From Asticcacaulis sp. ZE23SCel15 (lineage in GTDB: Bacteria > Pseudomonadota > Alphaproteobacteria > Caulobacterales > Caulobacteraceae): DNA of 64,000 nucleotides. Position 1 is the first letter of the stretch. Each line of letters starts with the position of its first letter. The stretch covers positions 2,837,001-2,901,000 of the forward strand of contig NZ_CP130044.1 of assembly GCF_030505395.1 (NCBI RefSeq), given 5' to 3'. Made by a program: the position numbers and the translations under genes. A model generated the notes under the pieces. The model was not told the DNA's origin. It did not search any database and worked only from the letters and a program-made list of their open reading frames with translations. Shown one piece after another: positions 37,547 through 45,721 of the stretch.

Positions 37547-39403
37547 GTGACGCCAGATTCTCAGACTATTGCCGCCTATCTTGATGTAAGCCGTTCCGCA
37601 ACGGGGCGCATCTGGAGTCAACGTCACGGCCTGAACACTGCGTCAGATGATGTGCATCGGATCACAAATCTGCTTGCCATGAAAGGCGAGATAGCCGGAG
37701 CGTATCTGGAGCCGATAGCCCAATCCATTGCGGGGCGCGGTATTACCCCGGAGGGGCTTGAGGATTACCTGCAACCGACCCTGAAGGCCTTGTTTCCCGA
37801 CCCCGAAGGGTTTGCGGACATGCCGGTTCTGGTGGCGGCCATGCTGGATGCGCTGGAACATAAGAAGTCGATTTATGTCTTTGCGGATTACGATGTCGAT
37901 GGTGCGACCAGTGCCGCCCAGTTGGTGCGCTGGTATCGTCATATGGGCCACGAACTTCAGGTCTACGTGCCTGACCGGCTGACGGAGGGGTATGGTCCGT
38001 CGGCAGCCGCCTTTGATACATTAAAAGCTCATGGCGCTGATCTGGTGGTCACGGTTGATTGCGGGGCTTCGGCGCATCATGCCCTTGAGTATGCGGCATC
38101 CATTGGCCTTGATGTGGTTGTGATTGATCACCACCTGATGCGTGAAGCCCCACCGAAATGTCTGGCCGTCGTAAACCCTAACCGGCCAGACTGTCAGTCC
38201 GGGCAAGGAAATCTGGCCGCGGCTGGTGTTGTGTTCGTGGTGCTGGCCGCCCTCAATCGTGAAGCCGAACGGCGAGGGCTTTTTGCCGCACGCGCCAAAC
38301 CGGATTTGCGCCAGTGGCTGGATCTGGCGGCCCTCGGCGCCATTTGTGATGTCACGGCGCTTACGGGCTTTAACCGCGCGCTGGCCTCTCAGGGGCTTAA
38401 GGTCATGTCGCGTCTTGATAATACCGGCATCAGGGCGCTGATTGAGGTTGCCGGGCTGGATCTTAAACAAAAGGATGGCGCCAACAGCCTGATGAGCGTT
38501 TTTCATTCAGGTTTTGTCATTGGGCCGCGGATAAATGCTGGCGGTCGAGTGGGGCGCGCCGATCTTGGGGTGCGGCTACTGTCAACTGATGACGCGGGTG
38601 AAGCGCGGCTTCTGGCGCAGGAACTGGATGAACTCAACAAGACCCGTCGTGAGGTCGAAGCTGAAGTGCTGGAGCAGGCGATTACCATAGCTGAGCGCGA
38701 GCATCTGCTGGCTAAGGACGATGATGTGATTATTGTGGCTCATGAGGGCTGGCATCCGGGGGTCATCGGAATCGTCGCCGGTCGTTTGCGTGAGCGTTGG
38801 CGTAAACCGTTTATCGTCATCGGCATTGATCCCATTTCGGGAATTGGCAAGGGCTCCGGGCGGTCTCAGCCGGGGATAAATCTGGGTCATGCCGTGGGGG
38901 CTGCCTTTGAGGCCGGTATCGCCATTTCTGGCGGCGGTCACGCCATGGCAGCGGGTTTGAGCGTGATGCGCGATAGGATAGATGATCTGCGCAGTTTTTT
39001 AAACGCGCAGGTGCGCCAGCAAGTAGGTAATGAGGCCGTGCGGGAGAGGCTGGAAATAGACGCCGCCCTAAGCTGTGCCGGGGCCACGCGTAATCTGCTG
39101 GAGCAATTTGAGATTATGGCACCGTTCGGACAAGGTAACCCGGAGCCCGTGTTTGCCTTCTCTCATATGCTTGTCAGCTATGCGACTGTCATGAAGGGCG
39201 GCCACATTCGGGTTCAACTGGATGATGACCGCGGCCATAGAATAAAGGCTATAGCCTGGCGCGCAGAAGATACCGCTATTGGAGAGATGCTGCTTCGCCC
39301 GCCCGGCCGGGTACATGTCGCCGGACGATTGAAAGCGGACGATTATATGGGCCGCAGAGGCGTGCAGCTTGAGATCGAGGACGTCGCCCAAGTCCGAACT
39401 TAG
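37547..39403 (+). CDS. recJ: Single-stranded-DNA-specific exonuclease RecJ
   Basis: A 5'-to-3' ssDNA exonuclease acting in recombination and mismatch repair. DHH-domain motifs are IYVFADYDVDGATSAAQL, VVTVDCGAS and VVIDHHLM. The DHHA1 part shows GPRINAGGRVGRADLGVRLL and SGGGHAMAAGLSV. It has 618 residues. The start is GTG at 37547, 10 nt after glpX, with only a weak GGA upstream; no better start exists nearby. The C-terminal OB-fold (FGQGNPEPVFAF onward) is complete. Confidence 0.95.
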   Translation: MTPDSQTIAAYLDVSRSATGRIWSQRHGLNTASDDVHRITNLLAMKGEIAGAYLEPIAQSIAGRGITPEGLEDYLQPTLKALFPDPEGFADMPVLVAAMLDALEHKKSIYVFADYDVDGATSAAQLVRWYRHMGHELQVYVPDRLTEGYGPSAAAFDTLKAHGADLVVTVDCGASAHHALEYAASIGLDVVVIDHHLMREAPPKCLAVVNPNRPDCQSGQGNLAAAGVVFVVLAALNREAERRGLFAARAKPDLRQWLDLAALGAICDVTALTGFNRALASQGLKVMSRLDNTGIRALIEVAGLDLKQKDGANSLMSVFHSGFVIGPRINAGGRVGRADLGVRLLSTDDAGEARLLAQELDELNKTRREVEAEVLEQAITIAEREHLLAKDDDVIIVAHEGWHPGVIGIVAGRLRERWRKPFIVIGIDPISGIGKGSGRSQPGINLGHAVGAAFEAGIAISGGGHAMAAGLSVMRDRIDDLRSFLNAQVRQQVGNEAVRERLEIDAALSCAGATRNLLEQFEIMAPFGQGNPEPVFAFSHMLVSYATVMKGGHIRVQLDDDRGHRIKAIAWRAEDTAIGEMLLRPPGRVHVAGRLKADDYMGRRGVQLEIEDVAQVRT

Positions 39404-39440
39404 ATATTCACAAGTCGATTTAAAATACCGAAAATAAGGC

Positions 39441-39469
39441 TTGCATCGTTTATTTTGTGACGCTATCAA
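39441..39469 (+). promoter_or_regulatory. Candidate promoter of the tRNA-Glu pair
   Basis: TTGCAT (39441-39446) and TATCAA (39464-39469) are spaced 17 bp, with the -10 in the context GCTATCAA. A start about 7 nt downstream would precede the first tRNA-Glu by roughly 10 nt. Confidence 0.5.
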
Positions 39470-39485
39470 GCGCACCTCTTGATGT

Positions 39486-39560
39486 GGTCCCTTCGTCTAT
39501 CGGTTAGGACGTCAGGTTTTCAACCTGAAGAGAGGGGTTCGACTCCCCTAGGGACTACCA
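39486..39560 (+). tRNA. tRNA-Glu (anticodon UUC), copy 1
   Basis: A 75-nt cloverleaf with encoded CCA. The acceptor is GGTCCCT/AGGGACT with discriminator A, the anticodon stem is CAGGT/ACCTG with loop TTTTCAA, and the T loop is TTCGACT. It is identical to the second copy 38 bp downstream. Confidence 0.97.
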
Positions 39561-39598
39561 AGAGATTGCCGATTAAACGGCTTAATAGATGCGCACGT

Positions 39599-39673
39599 GG
39601 TCCCTTCGTCTATCGGTTAGGACGTCAGGTTTTCAACCTGAAGAGAGGGGTTCGACTCCCCTAGGGACTACCA
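39599..39673 (+). tRNA. tRNA-Glu (anticodon UUC), copy 2
   Basis: A full-length identical duplicate of the preceding tRNA-Glu, with encoded CCA. The flanks differ, so the duplication covers the tRNA only. It is probably processed from the same precursor. Confidence 0.97.
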
Positions 39674-39697
39674 GCGTCTGACTGTTTCCCTGAAAAA

Positions 39698-39725
39698 CGA
39701 TAGTGTTGATTTTAAGCCACTATCG
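39698..39725 (+). terminator. Weak hairpin after the tRNA-Glu pair
   Basis: Arms CGATAGTG (39698-39705) and CACTATCG (39718-39725) are perfectly complementary with a 12-nt loop. Only a short interrupted T stretch follows, so it may be a poor or factor-assisted terminator. Confidence 0.4.
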
Positions 39726-39947
39726 CAAAGGTTTTGAAACAAGACTGACATATTCGCTAAATTTAATATATATTACGTGTTCGATTAACCTTAAGCCGTG
39801 ATGGCAGTGCAGGGTTACCGGGGGTTGTTGCACGGGGGATACTTTCGCATTTTTTGAGAAAAAGAATCAAAAAAGTCTCCCCATTTTGGGATATCCGTGT
39901 TATTAATATTTATACTTGATGAAGTTTATATGGCGTGGTGAGGGATT

Positions 39948-40514
39948 ATGAGTTTGTACGAATTGAATAATCGAGCTGAAGCTGAGCCGCTCGTCGAAAT
40001 CAATGGTCATGTCAAATGGTTTGATACAACCAAGGGTTACGGATTTATCGTCCCGCAGGATTCTTCACTCACCAGCATGCGTGATGTACTTTTGCATATC
40101 TCTAGTTTACGCGACATCGGTCGTGACGCGGCGAACGAAGGTGCTGAGATAAGCTGTAAGATAGCTAAACGCGCTAAAGGATGGCAGGTTATCCAGATTG
40201 ATCATTTGGGTGAACAAGGTGCCATGTCTCCGGTACGTTCGACTGTATCAGATGCAAAGCCTCATTCCAGTGCCGCCGTAAACGCCATAACTGTGGGTGA
40301 CTTAGAAGCCGCCACGATCAAATGGTTTAATCGTACCAAAGGCTACGGTTTCGTTGTGCGCGGAAATGATCCGACTGATATTTTCATCCATATTGAGACG
40401 CTTCGCCGCTTTGGGCTTGAAGATGTCCAGCAAGGTGAAATTATCATGGTTCGTTTTGGGGAGGGGCCCAAAGGCCTGGTTGTTACGGAAGTTCAGCCCA
40501 AGGCTTTTGCCTGA
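39948..40514 (+). CDS. Cold-shock protein with two cold-shock domains
   Basis: A 188-residue RNA/ssDNA-binding protein with tandem cold-shock domains, the architecture of Caulobacter CspC/CspD. Domain 1 (about 18-85) has [19 protein letters not shown] and DVLLHISSL. Domain 2 (about 122-186) has [16 protein letters not shown] and [12 protein letters not shown]1 and RNP2 aromatics are retained in both. GAGGG sits 6 nt before the ATG, and the preceding ~270 bp of AT-rich DNA has room for a long structured leader. A perfect terminator follows, then a DUF192 gene. Which Csp paralogue it is cannot be settled without comparison. Confidence 0.93.
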   Translation: MSLYELNNRAEAEPLVEINGHVKWFDTTKGYGFIVPQDSSLTSMRDVLLHISSLRDIGRDAANEGAEISCKIAKRAKGWQVIQIDHLGEQGAMSPVRSTVSDAKPHSSAAVNAITVGDLEAATIKWFNRTKGYGFVVRGNDPTDIFIHIETLRRFGLEDVQQGEIIMVRFGEGPKGLVVTEVQPKAFA

Positions 40515-40560
40515 TTGCATTGTGGCCGGGTTACTCTGGCCATAGGTGATCCTCTATGTC

Positions 40561-40594
40561 ATACCTTCCTGAATTATTCAGGAAGGTATTTTTT
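40561..40594 (+). terminator. Perfect terminator whose stem contains the next gene's Shine-Dalgarno
   Basis: Arms ATACCTTCCTGAA (40561-40573) and TTCAGGAAGGTAT (40577-40589) form an uninterrupted 13-bp stem with a 3-nt loop, followed by a run of T up to 40594. The right arm carries AGGAAGG, spaced 8 nt from the ATG of the DUF192 gene at 40595. The same structure would end the csp transcript and hide that ribosome-binding site. Confidence 0.9.
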
Positions 40595-41116
40595 ATGCCG
40601 AATCTTCATCTAAAAACTGGTTCTGCGGCATCATCACTGACCGCAGTTATTCTGTCTGTGGCTGTGGCGTTCGCCGGTCTTAGCGCATGCGCGAAACCGC
40701 TTGCTGACAATGCTCAGATAAAGCCCTATTCGGCACTTGAACCATTAACGGTAAAAACGCCTACCGCCGCGCATGAGTTCAATGTTGAAATCGCCGATGA
40801 CTTTTCTGAGCGTGAGCAGGGTCTGATGTATCGTAAAAATCTGCCGGAAACTCAGGGGATGCTGTTTGAGTTTCCGGATATATCCGAGCGTGCCTTTTGG
40901 ATGAAGAATACAGTTGTTCCTCTTGATATTATTTACATTTCACCCCAAGGCCGAATTGTCTCCATTCAAAAACAGGCGCAACCGTTTGATGAGACGCCGC
41001 TGCCATCCTTTGCGCCGGCTAAAGGTGTGCTCGAAATCCAAGGGGGGCTTGCTGACAAGATGGGCATTAAGGTCGGAGATCAGATTATACACCCTTTTTT
41101 CACAGTAAAACCGTAA
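40595..41116 (+). CDS. DUF192 family lipoprotein
   Basis: A 173-residue DUF192 protein. It has a lipoprotein-type signal with lipobox LSAC (Cys32), then the DUF192 core: [39 protein letters not shown] and [19 protein letters not shown]. Family function is not established; it is a small periplasmic or membrane-attached fold. I start at ATG 40595, which has GGAAGG in the preceding terminator stem. The frame extends to an ATG at 40556, but this adds residues encoded by the hairpin itself. It is co-directional with the csp gene and followed by tRNA-Pro. Confidence 0.88.
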   Translation: MPNLHLKTGSAASSLTAVILSVAVAFAGLSACAKPLADNAQIKPYSALEPLTVKTPTAAHEFNVEIADDFSEREQGLMYRKNLPETQGMLFEFPDISERAFWMKNTVVPLDIIYISPQGRIVSIQKQAQPFDETPLPSFAPAKGVLEIQGGLADKMGIKVGDQIIHPFFTVKP

Positions 41117-41196
41117 AACCTGCTTTACGTGAGCAAATAGGGCTTGCGGCGCAAAGGCTTAAGTGGCAATAAGCGCGCCTCTTACACAAGAGACGT

Positions 41197-41273
<77 letters not shown>

Positions 41274-41282
41274 TTTAAAAAG

Positions 41283-41310
41283 AGCGGTTCGTTTCGAGCC
41301 GCTTTTTTTA
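41283..41310 (+). terminator. Terminator after tRNA-Pro(UGG)
   Basis: Arms AGCGGTTCG (41283-41291) and CGAGCCGCT (41295-41303) pair with one wobble and are followed by seven T. Confidence 0.9.
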
Positions 41311-41371
41311 TGTCTGAGTTTCAGACTTCCACTGAAAAATAAAAACCCAAAAGAATTTATACGCGTAACTC

Positions 41372-41400
41372 TTGCCAAAGAAATGCGCGGCGACTAAACA
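41372..41400 (+). promoter_or_regulatory. Candidate promoter of tRNA-Pro(CGG)
   Basis: TTGCCA (41372-41377) and TAAACA (41395-41400) are spaced 17 bp, placing transcription start about 11 nt before the tRNA. Confidence 0.55.
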
Positions 41401-41417
41401 ACCGCTTCCCAGAGCGT

Positions 41418-41494
41418 CGGGGTGTGGCGCAGCCTGGTAGCGCGCCTCGTTCGGGACGAGGAGGCCGGAGGTTCGAATCCTCTCACCCCGACCA
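41418..41494 (+). tRNA. tRNA-Pro (anticodon CGG)
   Basis: 77 nt with encoded CCA. The anticodon stem is CCTCG/CGAGG with loop TTCGGGA, the acceptor is CGGGGTG/CACCCCG and the T loop is TTCGAAT. It closely resembles the UGG isoacceptor 145 bp upstream outside the anticodon arm. Confidence 0.96.
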
Positions 41495-41502
41495 TTTAAA
41501 AA

Positions 41503-41529
41503 AGCGGTTCGTTTAGAGCCGCTTTTTTA
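41503..41529 (+). terminator. Terminator after tRNA-Pro(CGG)
   Basis: Arms AGCGGTTC (41503-41510) and GAGCCGCT (41516-41523) are followed by a run of six T. It is nearly the same sequence as the terminator of the other tRNA-Pro gene, so the tRNA and its terminator may have been duplicated together. Confidence 0.88.
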
Positions 41530-41623
41530 ATGTGCAAACCATATGGCTGGGTTTGCTTTTGCCGGACTTTGATAGTAACTAGCCAAAGAGAAGCCTTTTC
41601 GGATTCTTGCAGGAGACATGAGT

Positions 41624-41929
41624 ATGTTTGCACGCATTTTCAAACCCGCTAAAACCGCCATGCAGTCGGGCAAGGCGAAGACTCAGGATTGGGTATTGGA
41701 GTTTGAACCTGCGTCAGCGCGTCATCCTGACCCGCTTATGGGGTGGATTAGTTCTGCCGATACGCGTGCGCAAGTGCGTCTGACCTTTGAAACCAAGGAT
41801 CAGGCCATAAACTATGCAGAACATCACGGCATTGCATTTCGCCTTATCGAGCCAGAAGTGCCTGCCAAGATCATTAAGGCCTATGCGGATAACTTCGCTT
41901 TCAACCGGCGTCAATCCTGGACGCACTAA
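41624..41929 (+). CDS. NDUFS4-like supernumerary subunit of complex I
   Basis: A 101-residue protein of the ETC complex I NDUFS4 family, found in mitochondria and alphaproteobacteria, where it binds the NADH-dehydrogenase module. Hallmarks are the conserved WVLEFEPASARHPDPLMGW and SSADTRAQVRLTFETKDQAINYAEHHG blocks (each quoted in part) and the tail NFAFNRRQSWTH. I prefer the ATG at 41624 because AGGAG (41611-41615) is 8 nt away; the ATG at 41618 would be only 2 nt from it. It is about 12 kb from nuoN, between a tRNA-Pro and a tRNA-Arg gene. Confidence 0.9.
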   Translation: MFARIFKPAKTAMQSGKAKTQDWVLEFEPASARHPDPLMGWISSADTRAQVRLTFETKDQAINYAEHHGIAFRLIEPEVPAKIIKAYADNFAFNRRQSWTH

Positions 41930-41949
41930 GGCAGCGTTTTGCCATAAAA

Positions 41950-42026
41950 GACTCCGTAGCTCAGTTGGATAGAGCATCCGCCTTCTAAGCGGACGGTCGC
42001 AGGTTCGAATCCTGCCGGGGTCGCCA
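41950..42026 (+). tRNA. tRNA-Arg (anticodon UCU)
   Basis: 77 nt with encoded CCA. The acceptor is GACTCCG/CGGGGTC, the anticodon stem is CCGCC/GGCGG-like with loop TTCTAA, and the T loop is TTCGAAT. It starts only 20 nt after the NDUFS4-like stop and may be co-transcribed with it. Confidence 0.96.
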
Positions 42027-42140
42027 ATGGCCGTCAGGTTGGGCCGCGAAATGGTCAGATTAGCTGCTAATTGCCTTTGACCCGTGTTTTGAAGCATCCT
42101 ATGGTTTGGTCTTCACCCTTCTGAGGATCAAGGTGGCCCA

Positions 42141-43271
42141 ATGCCGTTGCGGCATTCCAATAATCTGACACCTTATGGTTTGACGGTCGCAATGACCGCG
42201 GCAATGTTAGTTGCTGCCTGTTCGCCAGGACCTTCTGGGGATAGGGCAGCGCCGGCAGCCAAATCTTCTGAGCATAGCGCCTCAGCTGAAAAAATGGCAC
42301 GAAGCACCTATGGGGGCACTTTAAAAGCCGTGCGCGCGCGCGGCAGATTGAATTGTGGGGTTCATCCGGGGCTTATCGGGTTTTCGTACCGAGATAATCG
42401 CGGCGAATGGAAAGGATTCGATGTCGATTTTTGCCGGGCCATGGCTGCGGCCATATTTGGTGATCCCGACCGTATCAATTTTGTCCCATTGGAAACCGAT
42501 AAACGTTTTGACGCTTTGCGACGCGGTCAGATCGATGTGTTATGGCGCAATTCATCCTGGACATTGTCACGTGATACGTCAGAGGGCTTAAACTTTGTCG
42601 GCATAAACTACTATGATGGTCAAGGGTTTCTGGTGCGCCGTAGCCTTCGCTTAAACAGTGCTACGGAGCTAAACGGCGCACGTATATGTGTTCAGAGCGG
42701 GTCGACAACTGAGCTTAATCTGGCCGACTATTTTCGGGCTAAATCCATTAAATATACCCCGGTCGTCGTGGCCACTGAGGATGAGGCACGCGGCCTATAT
42801 GCCCGCGAAGCCTGTGATGCCTTCAGTTCCGACATATCGGCCTTGGCTGCCGCGCGCACAACTCTGGATGACCCTCAAAACCATGTCATCTTACCGGATG
42901 TGATTTCCAAGGAACCTTTGGGGCCCGTCGTGCGCGAAGGTGATGCGCAGTGGGATGACATCGTGCGCTGGACGTTAAATGCGGTTGTGCTGGCCGAAGA
43001 ATACGGCGTTTCATCACAGAACATTGACGATAAAATAAAAACGGCTCAAAACTCAGAGGCCGTAAGGCTTCTCGGTGGCGATAGCGGTTGGGGCCAAGCC
43101 ATGGGACTTGACGCTAGATGGGCCTATAACGCTGTAAAGCGCGTCGGCAACTATGGGGAAATTTTCGATAGAAATATTGGCCGTCACTCTCCGCTTAATC
43201 TGGATCGCGGCTTGAATGCACAATGGAATGGCGCTCCGCCGGGCCTAATTTATGCGCCCCCGGCACGTTAA
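42141..43271 (+). CDS. Amino-acid ABC transporter substrate-binding protein (AapJ-like), probable lipoprotein
   Basis: A 376-residue periplasmic binding protein of the general L-amino-acid (AapJ) type. It has a lipobox VAAC with Cys27 and the family-3 solute-binding signature GEWKGFDVDFCRAMAAAIFG, followed by DALRRGQIDVLWRNSSWTLSRD and GARICVQSGSTTELNLADYF. The C-terminus (VGNYGEIFDRNIG) is typical of AapJ. No permease or ATPase gene is nearby, so it either serves a distant transporter or acts as a sensor. AAGGTGG lies upstream of the ATG. It converges on the sulfurtransferase gene with a 2-nt gap. Confidence 0.88.
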   Translation: MPLRHSNNLTPYGLTVAMTAAMLVAACSPGPSGDRAAPAAKSSEHSASAEKMARSTYGGTLKAVRARGRLNCGVHPGLIGFSYRDNRGEWKGFDVDFCRAMAAAIFGDPDRINFVPLETDKRFDALRRGQIDVLWRNSSWTLSRDTSEGLNFVGINYYDGQGFLVRRSLRLNSATELNGARICVQSGSTTELNLADYFRAKSIKYTPVVVATEDEARGLYAREACDAFSSDISALAAARTTLDDPQNHVILPDVISKEPLGPVVREGDAQWDDIVRWTLNAVVLAEEYGVSSQNIDDKIKTAQNSEAVRLLGGDSGWGQAMGLDARWAYNAVKRVGNYGEIFDRNIGRHSPLNLDRGLNAQWNGAPPGLIYAPPAR

Positions 43272-43273
43272 GT

Positions 43274-44104
43274 TTAGATCGATATAGGGGTGCTAAGCTG
43301 TTCTTGCCCCCATTGCGCCCATGAACCGTCATACAGTCGCACCTTTTCATGGCCGATTTCACTCAATGCAAAAGCCAGTATTGCGGCGGTGACCCCAGAA
43401 CCGCATGTGGTGACAACGGTTTTGTCAGGCGTTAAGCCCGTTTGGGCGAATATGGCGTGCAACTCATCTTTCGACTTGAGTTGGCCCTCTGTAATCAGTT
43501 CTGTGTACGGCAGGCTGTGGCTTTGAGGAATATGCCCGCCGCGTAATCCGGCTCTGGGCTCAGGCACCAGGCCGTGAAAGCGCGCGCGGGGACGAGCATC
43601 AAATATCATGAATTGATCATGATCAAGCCCCGCGATGATTTCATCCATTCCGATGACCATGCGGTCCTGAAAATCAGGCCTGTAAGCGGCCTGCCTGGGG
43701 CTATGTATGTCTTCGGTTACAGGTTGATCCGCTGCTTGCCAGGCCGGAAATCCGCCTTTAAGGACCTGAACTTTGGCGTGACCCATCAGTTTGAATGTCC
43801 ACCAAACTCGCGCGGCCGAGAATAAACCTTGCTGATCATAGATCACCACGTGATCAGTTTCGGAAATGCCCATCTCACCCATAGCTTCTGCAAACTTTGC
43901 CGGTGAGGGGGCCATATGTGGCAGGTCTATATTGTGGTCGCGAATAGCCTCGATATCAAAGAACTGCGCGGTTGTGATGTGCGCCGTTAAAAAGGAGGCT
44001 TTCATATCTGTTCCGTCCAGCGCCCAACTGCCATCGATGATTTTCACGTCATGCGCTGAAAGCAATTTAGAAAGACACTCAACACCGATCTGAGATGAGG
44101 ACAT
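43274..44104 (-). CDS. sseA: 3-mercaptopyruvate/thiosulfate sulfurtransferase
   Basis: A two-domain rhodanese family enzyme of 276 residues. The inactive N-terminal domain holds VVIYDQQGLFSAARVWWTF and VLKGGFPAW. The C-terminal domain has the active-site loop CGSGVTA, which is diagnostic for 3-mercaptopyruvate sulfurtransferase over thiosulfate sulfurtransferase, plus LRGGHIPQSHSLPY. It moves sulfane sulfur from mercaptopyruvate to thiols or cyanide. It lies 36 nt downstream of the photolyase gene on the same strand, so the two may be co-transcribed. Confidence 0.92.
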   Translation of the reverse strand: MSSSQIGVECLSKLLSAHDVKIIDGSWALDGTDMKASFLTAHITTAQFFDIEAIRDHNIDLPHMAPSPAKFAEAMGEMGISETDHVVIYDQQGLFSAARVWWTFKLMGHAKVQVLKGGFPAWQAADQPVTEDIHSPRQAAYRPDFQDRMVIGMDEIIAGLDHDQFMIFDARPRARFHGLVPEPRAGLRGGHIPQSHSLPYTELITEGQLKSKDELHAIFAQTGLTPDKTVVTTCGSGVTAAILAFALSEIGHEKVRLYDGSWAQWGQEQLSTPISI

Positions 44105-44140
44105 GTCGGCTCCGAACCTTATGAAGGTAATATGTCTAGC

Positions 44141-45610
44141 CTATTTATGCCGGTTATCAAACGCTTCGAGTGCGCGTTCCCGCGCAAAGGTGTGATCGAC
44201 GATAGGGCGGGCGTTCAGGCCAGTGTCAACCTCATCAAACAATCCCGCAGATGCGTGTTTAGATTTCTGGTTATGGCTGCCGGGTTGAAAGCCCGGTATG
44301 AATCTTCGCCGGTACAAAGCCTTCGGATCAAAGGTTTCCGCCTGAGTGATCGGATTGAAAATCCGAAAATAGGGGGCGGCATCCGCACCTGAGCCCGCCA
44401 CCCACTGCCAGCTTGCCGGGTTGCTGGCGGGGTCCGCATCGACCAGGCAATCCCAGAACCAGTTTTCACCCCATCGCCAGTCAATCAAAAGATGCTTGAT
44501 CAGAAAGGACGCCGTGATCATGCGCACCCGATTATGCATGATCCCGGTCTGCCATAGCTCGCGCATTCCCGCATCAACTAAGCTATAACCGGTTGTACCA
44601 CTCTGCCATGCCCTGAATTCTTTGGTATTATTGCGCCATTTTATGCCGTCAAAACCGGCTTTGAAGTTTTCTTGGTGTAACTTTGGTTGCTGATCCAAAA
44701 GCCCATACGAAAATTCCCGCCAAACTAATTCTGAACGTAACTTATCTGCATGAACCGTTAAGCTTGGATGGTGAAACTGCGCCTCGTAGATGGCTTTAAG
44801 CACCCTGTGAGGGCTGATTTCTCCGAAACGCAGATGTGCCGAAAGCTTGGATGTGGCCTCCATGTCTGTGCGATCGCGATAGTCGGCATAATATTTAAGG
44901 CCGTTTTCGATGAAATGAGCCAACCGCTTCAGGGCGCCGGCTTCACCTGGCGTCCAGATGTCAAAACTTTCCGCCCAATTGCGGCCTGATGCTGTTGTTG
45001 TGTGATCCAGTCCCAACGCACTGATCGGCTCTGTTTCCGGCCATTTTACAGGCGCGCGCCAGTTGACGGTTTGATTTGGCTCGATTTGGCGTTCAGTGTA
45101 GCCCTCCGCAACGAGTGCACGATAGAATGGCGTGAAGACACGATACGCGTCACCTGTCTTTGTGCGGACATGATTTGGGGGTGATAGCAGGCAGGTATTC
45201 AGTCGATCAAATTTGATCCCCTTAGTCTCAAGGCGTCGGCTTAAAGACTTATCCTGCAATTCAAGCTTTGGATCAAAACTATGAGAGCAAATTATTCTTT
45301 TTACATTGTATTCTTCGGATAATGTTTCAAGAATTTCGGTGGCGTTCCCCTTCCTGACGATCAGGCGAGACCCGCACATTTTCAAATCCTTATCCAAAGC
45401 CATAAGTGATCGGTGCAGCCACCATTTGGATGCCGCACCTAACGGACGAGTTCCAAGTGTTTCATCGTAAATGTAAATCGGAATAACGGGTAAGCCCGAT
45501 TTCAGGGCCATCTTGACGCCATCATGATCCATAAGCCTCAGATCAAATCGAAACCACAGCAGGCAGGCGGGGGAGGTTGAAAGGTCATTATTTGGCTGTT
45601 TTTGGCTCAT
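44141..45610 (-). CDS. phrB: Deoxyribodipyrimidine photolyase (cryptochrome/photolyase family)
   Basis: A 489-residue flavoprotein that uses blue light to split cyclobutane pyrimidine dimers. The N-terminal antenna-binding domain begins LLWFRFDLRLMDHDGVKMAL. The FAD-binding C-terminal half shows LSAHLRFGEISPHRV, WREFSYGLL, TGYSLVDAGMRELWQTG and MHNRVRMITASFLIKHLLIDWRWGE (quoted in parts), then DADPASNPASWQWVAGSG. These match class I CPD photolyase; a (6-4) or cryptochrome role is less likely. It is divergent from kdsA over a 111-bp gap. Confidence 0.93.
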   Translation of the reverse strand: MSQKQPNNDLSTSPACLLWFRFDLRLMDHDGVKMALKSGLPVIPIYIYDETLGTRPLGAASKWWLHRSLMALDKDLKMCGSRLIVRKGNATEILETLSEEYNVKRIICSHSFDPKLELQDKSLSRRLETKGIKFDRLNTCLLSPPNHVRTKTGDAYRVFTPFYRALVAEGYTERQIEPNQTVNWRAPVKWPETEPISALGLDHTTTASGRNWAESFDIWTPGEAGALKRLAHFIENGLKYYADYRDRTDMEATSKLSAHLRFGEISPHRVLKAIYEAQFHHPSLTVHADKLRSELVWREFSYGLLDQQPKLHQENFKAGFDGIKWRNNTKEFRAWQSGTTGYSLVDAGMRELWQTGIMHNRVRMITASFLIKHLLIDWRWGENWFWDCLVDADPASNPASWQWVAGSGADAAPYFRIFNPITQAETFDPKALYRRRFIPGFQPGSHNQKSKHASAGLFDEVDTGLNARPIVDHTFARERALEAFDNRHK

Positions 45611-45721
45611 AGATCGGATACTCTTAAAAAGCGCTTGCCAAAGCGACTAGCAGTGACCATCTGATACGTCAAAATCACAGTTTGGGATTAGCGTCCCGCA
45701 AAAATTCAGGAGTTATAGGCC

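Noticed and set aside
39486-39673. Tandem tRNA-Glu genes as an integration (att) site
   Set aside because: Both copies are full length with different flanks and only 38 bp between them; no integrase or mobile cargo is adjacent.
41714-42097. 127-residue minus-strand frame
   Set aside because: Overlaps the NDUFS4-like gene and tRNA-Arg; the GRIRTCDRPLRRRMLYPTEL stretch is a tRNA shadow.
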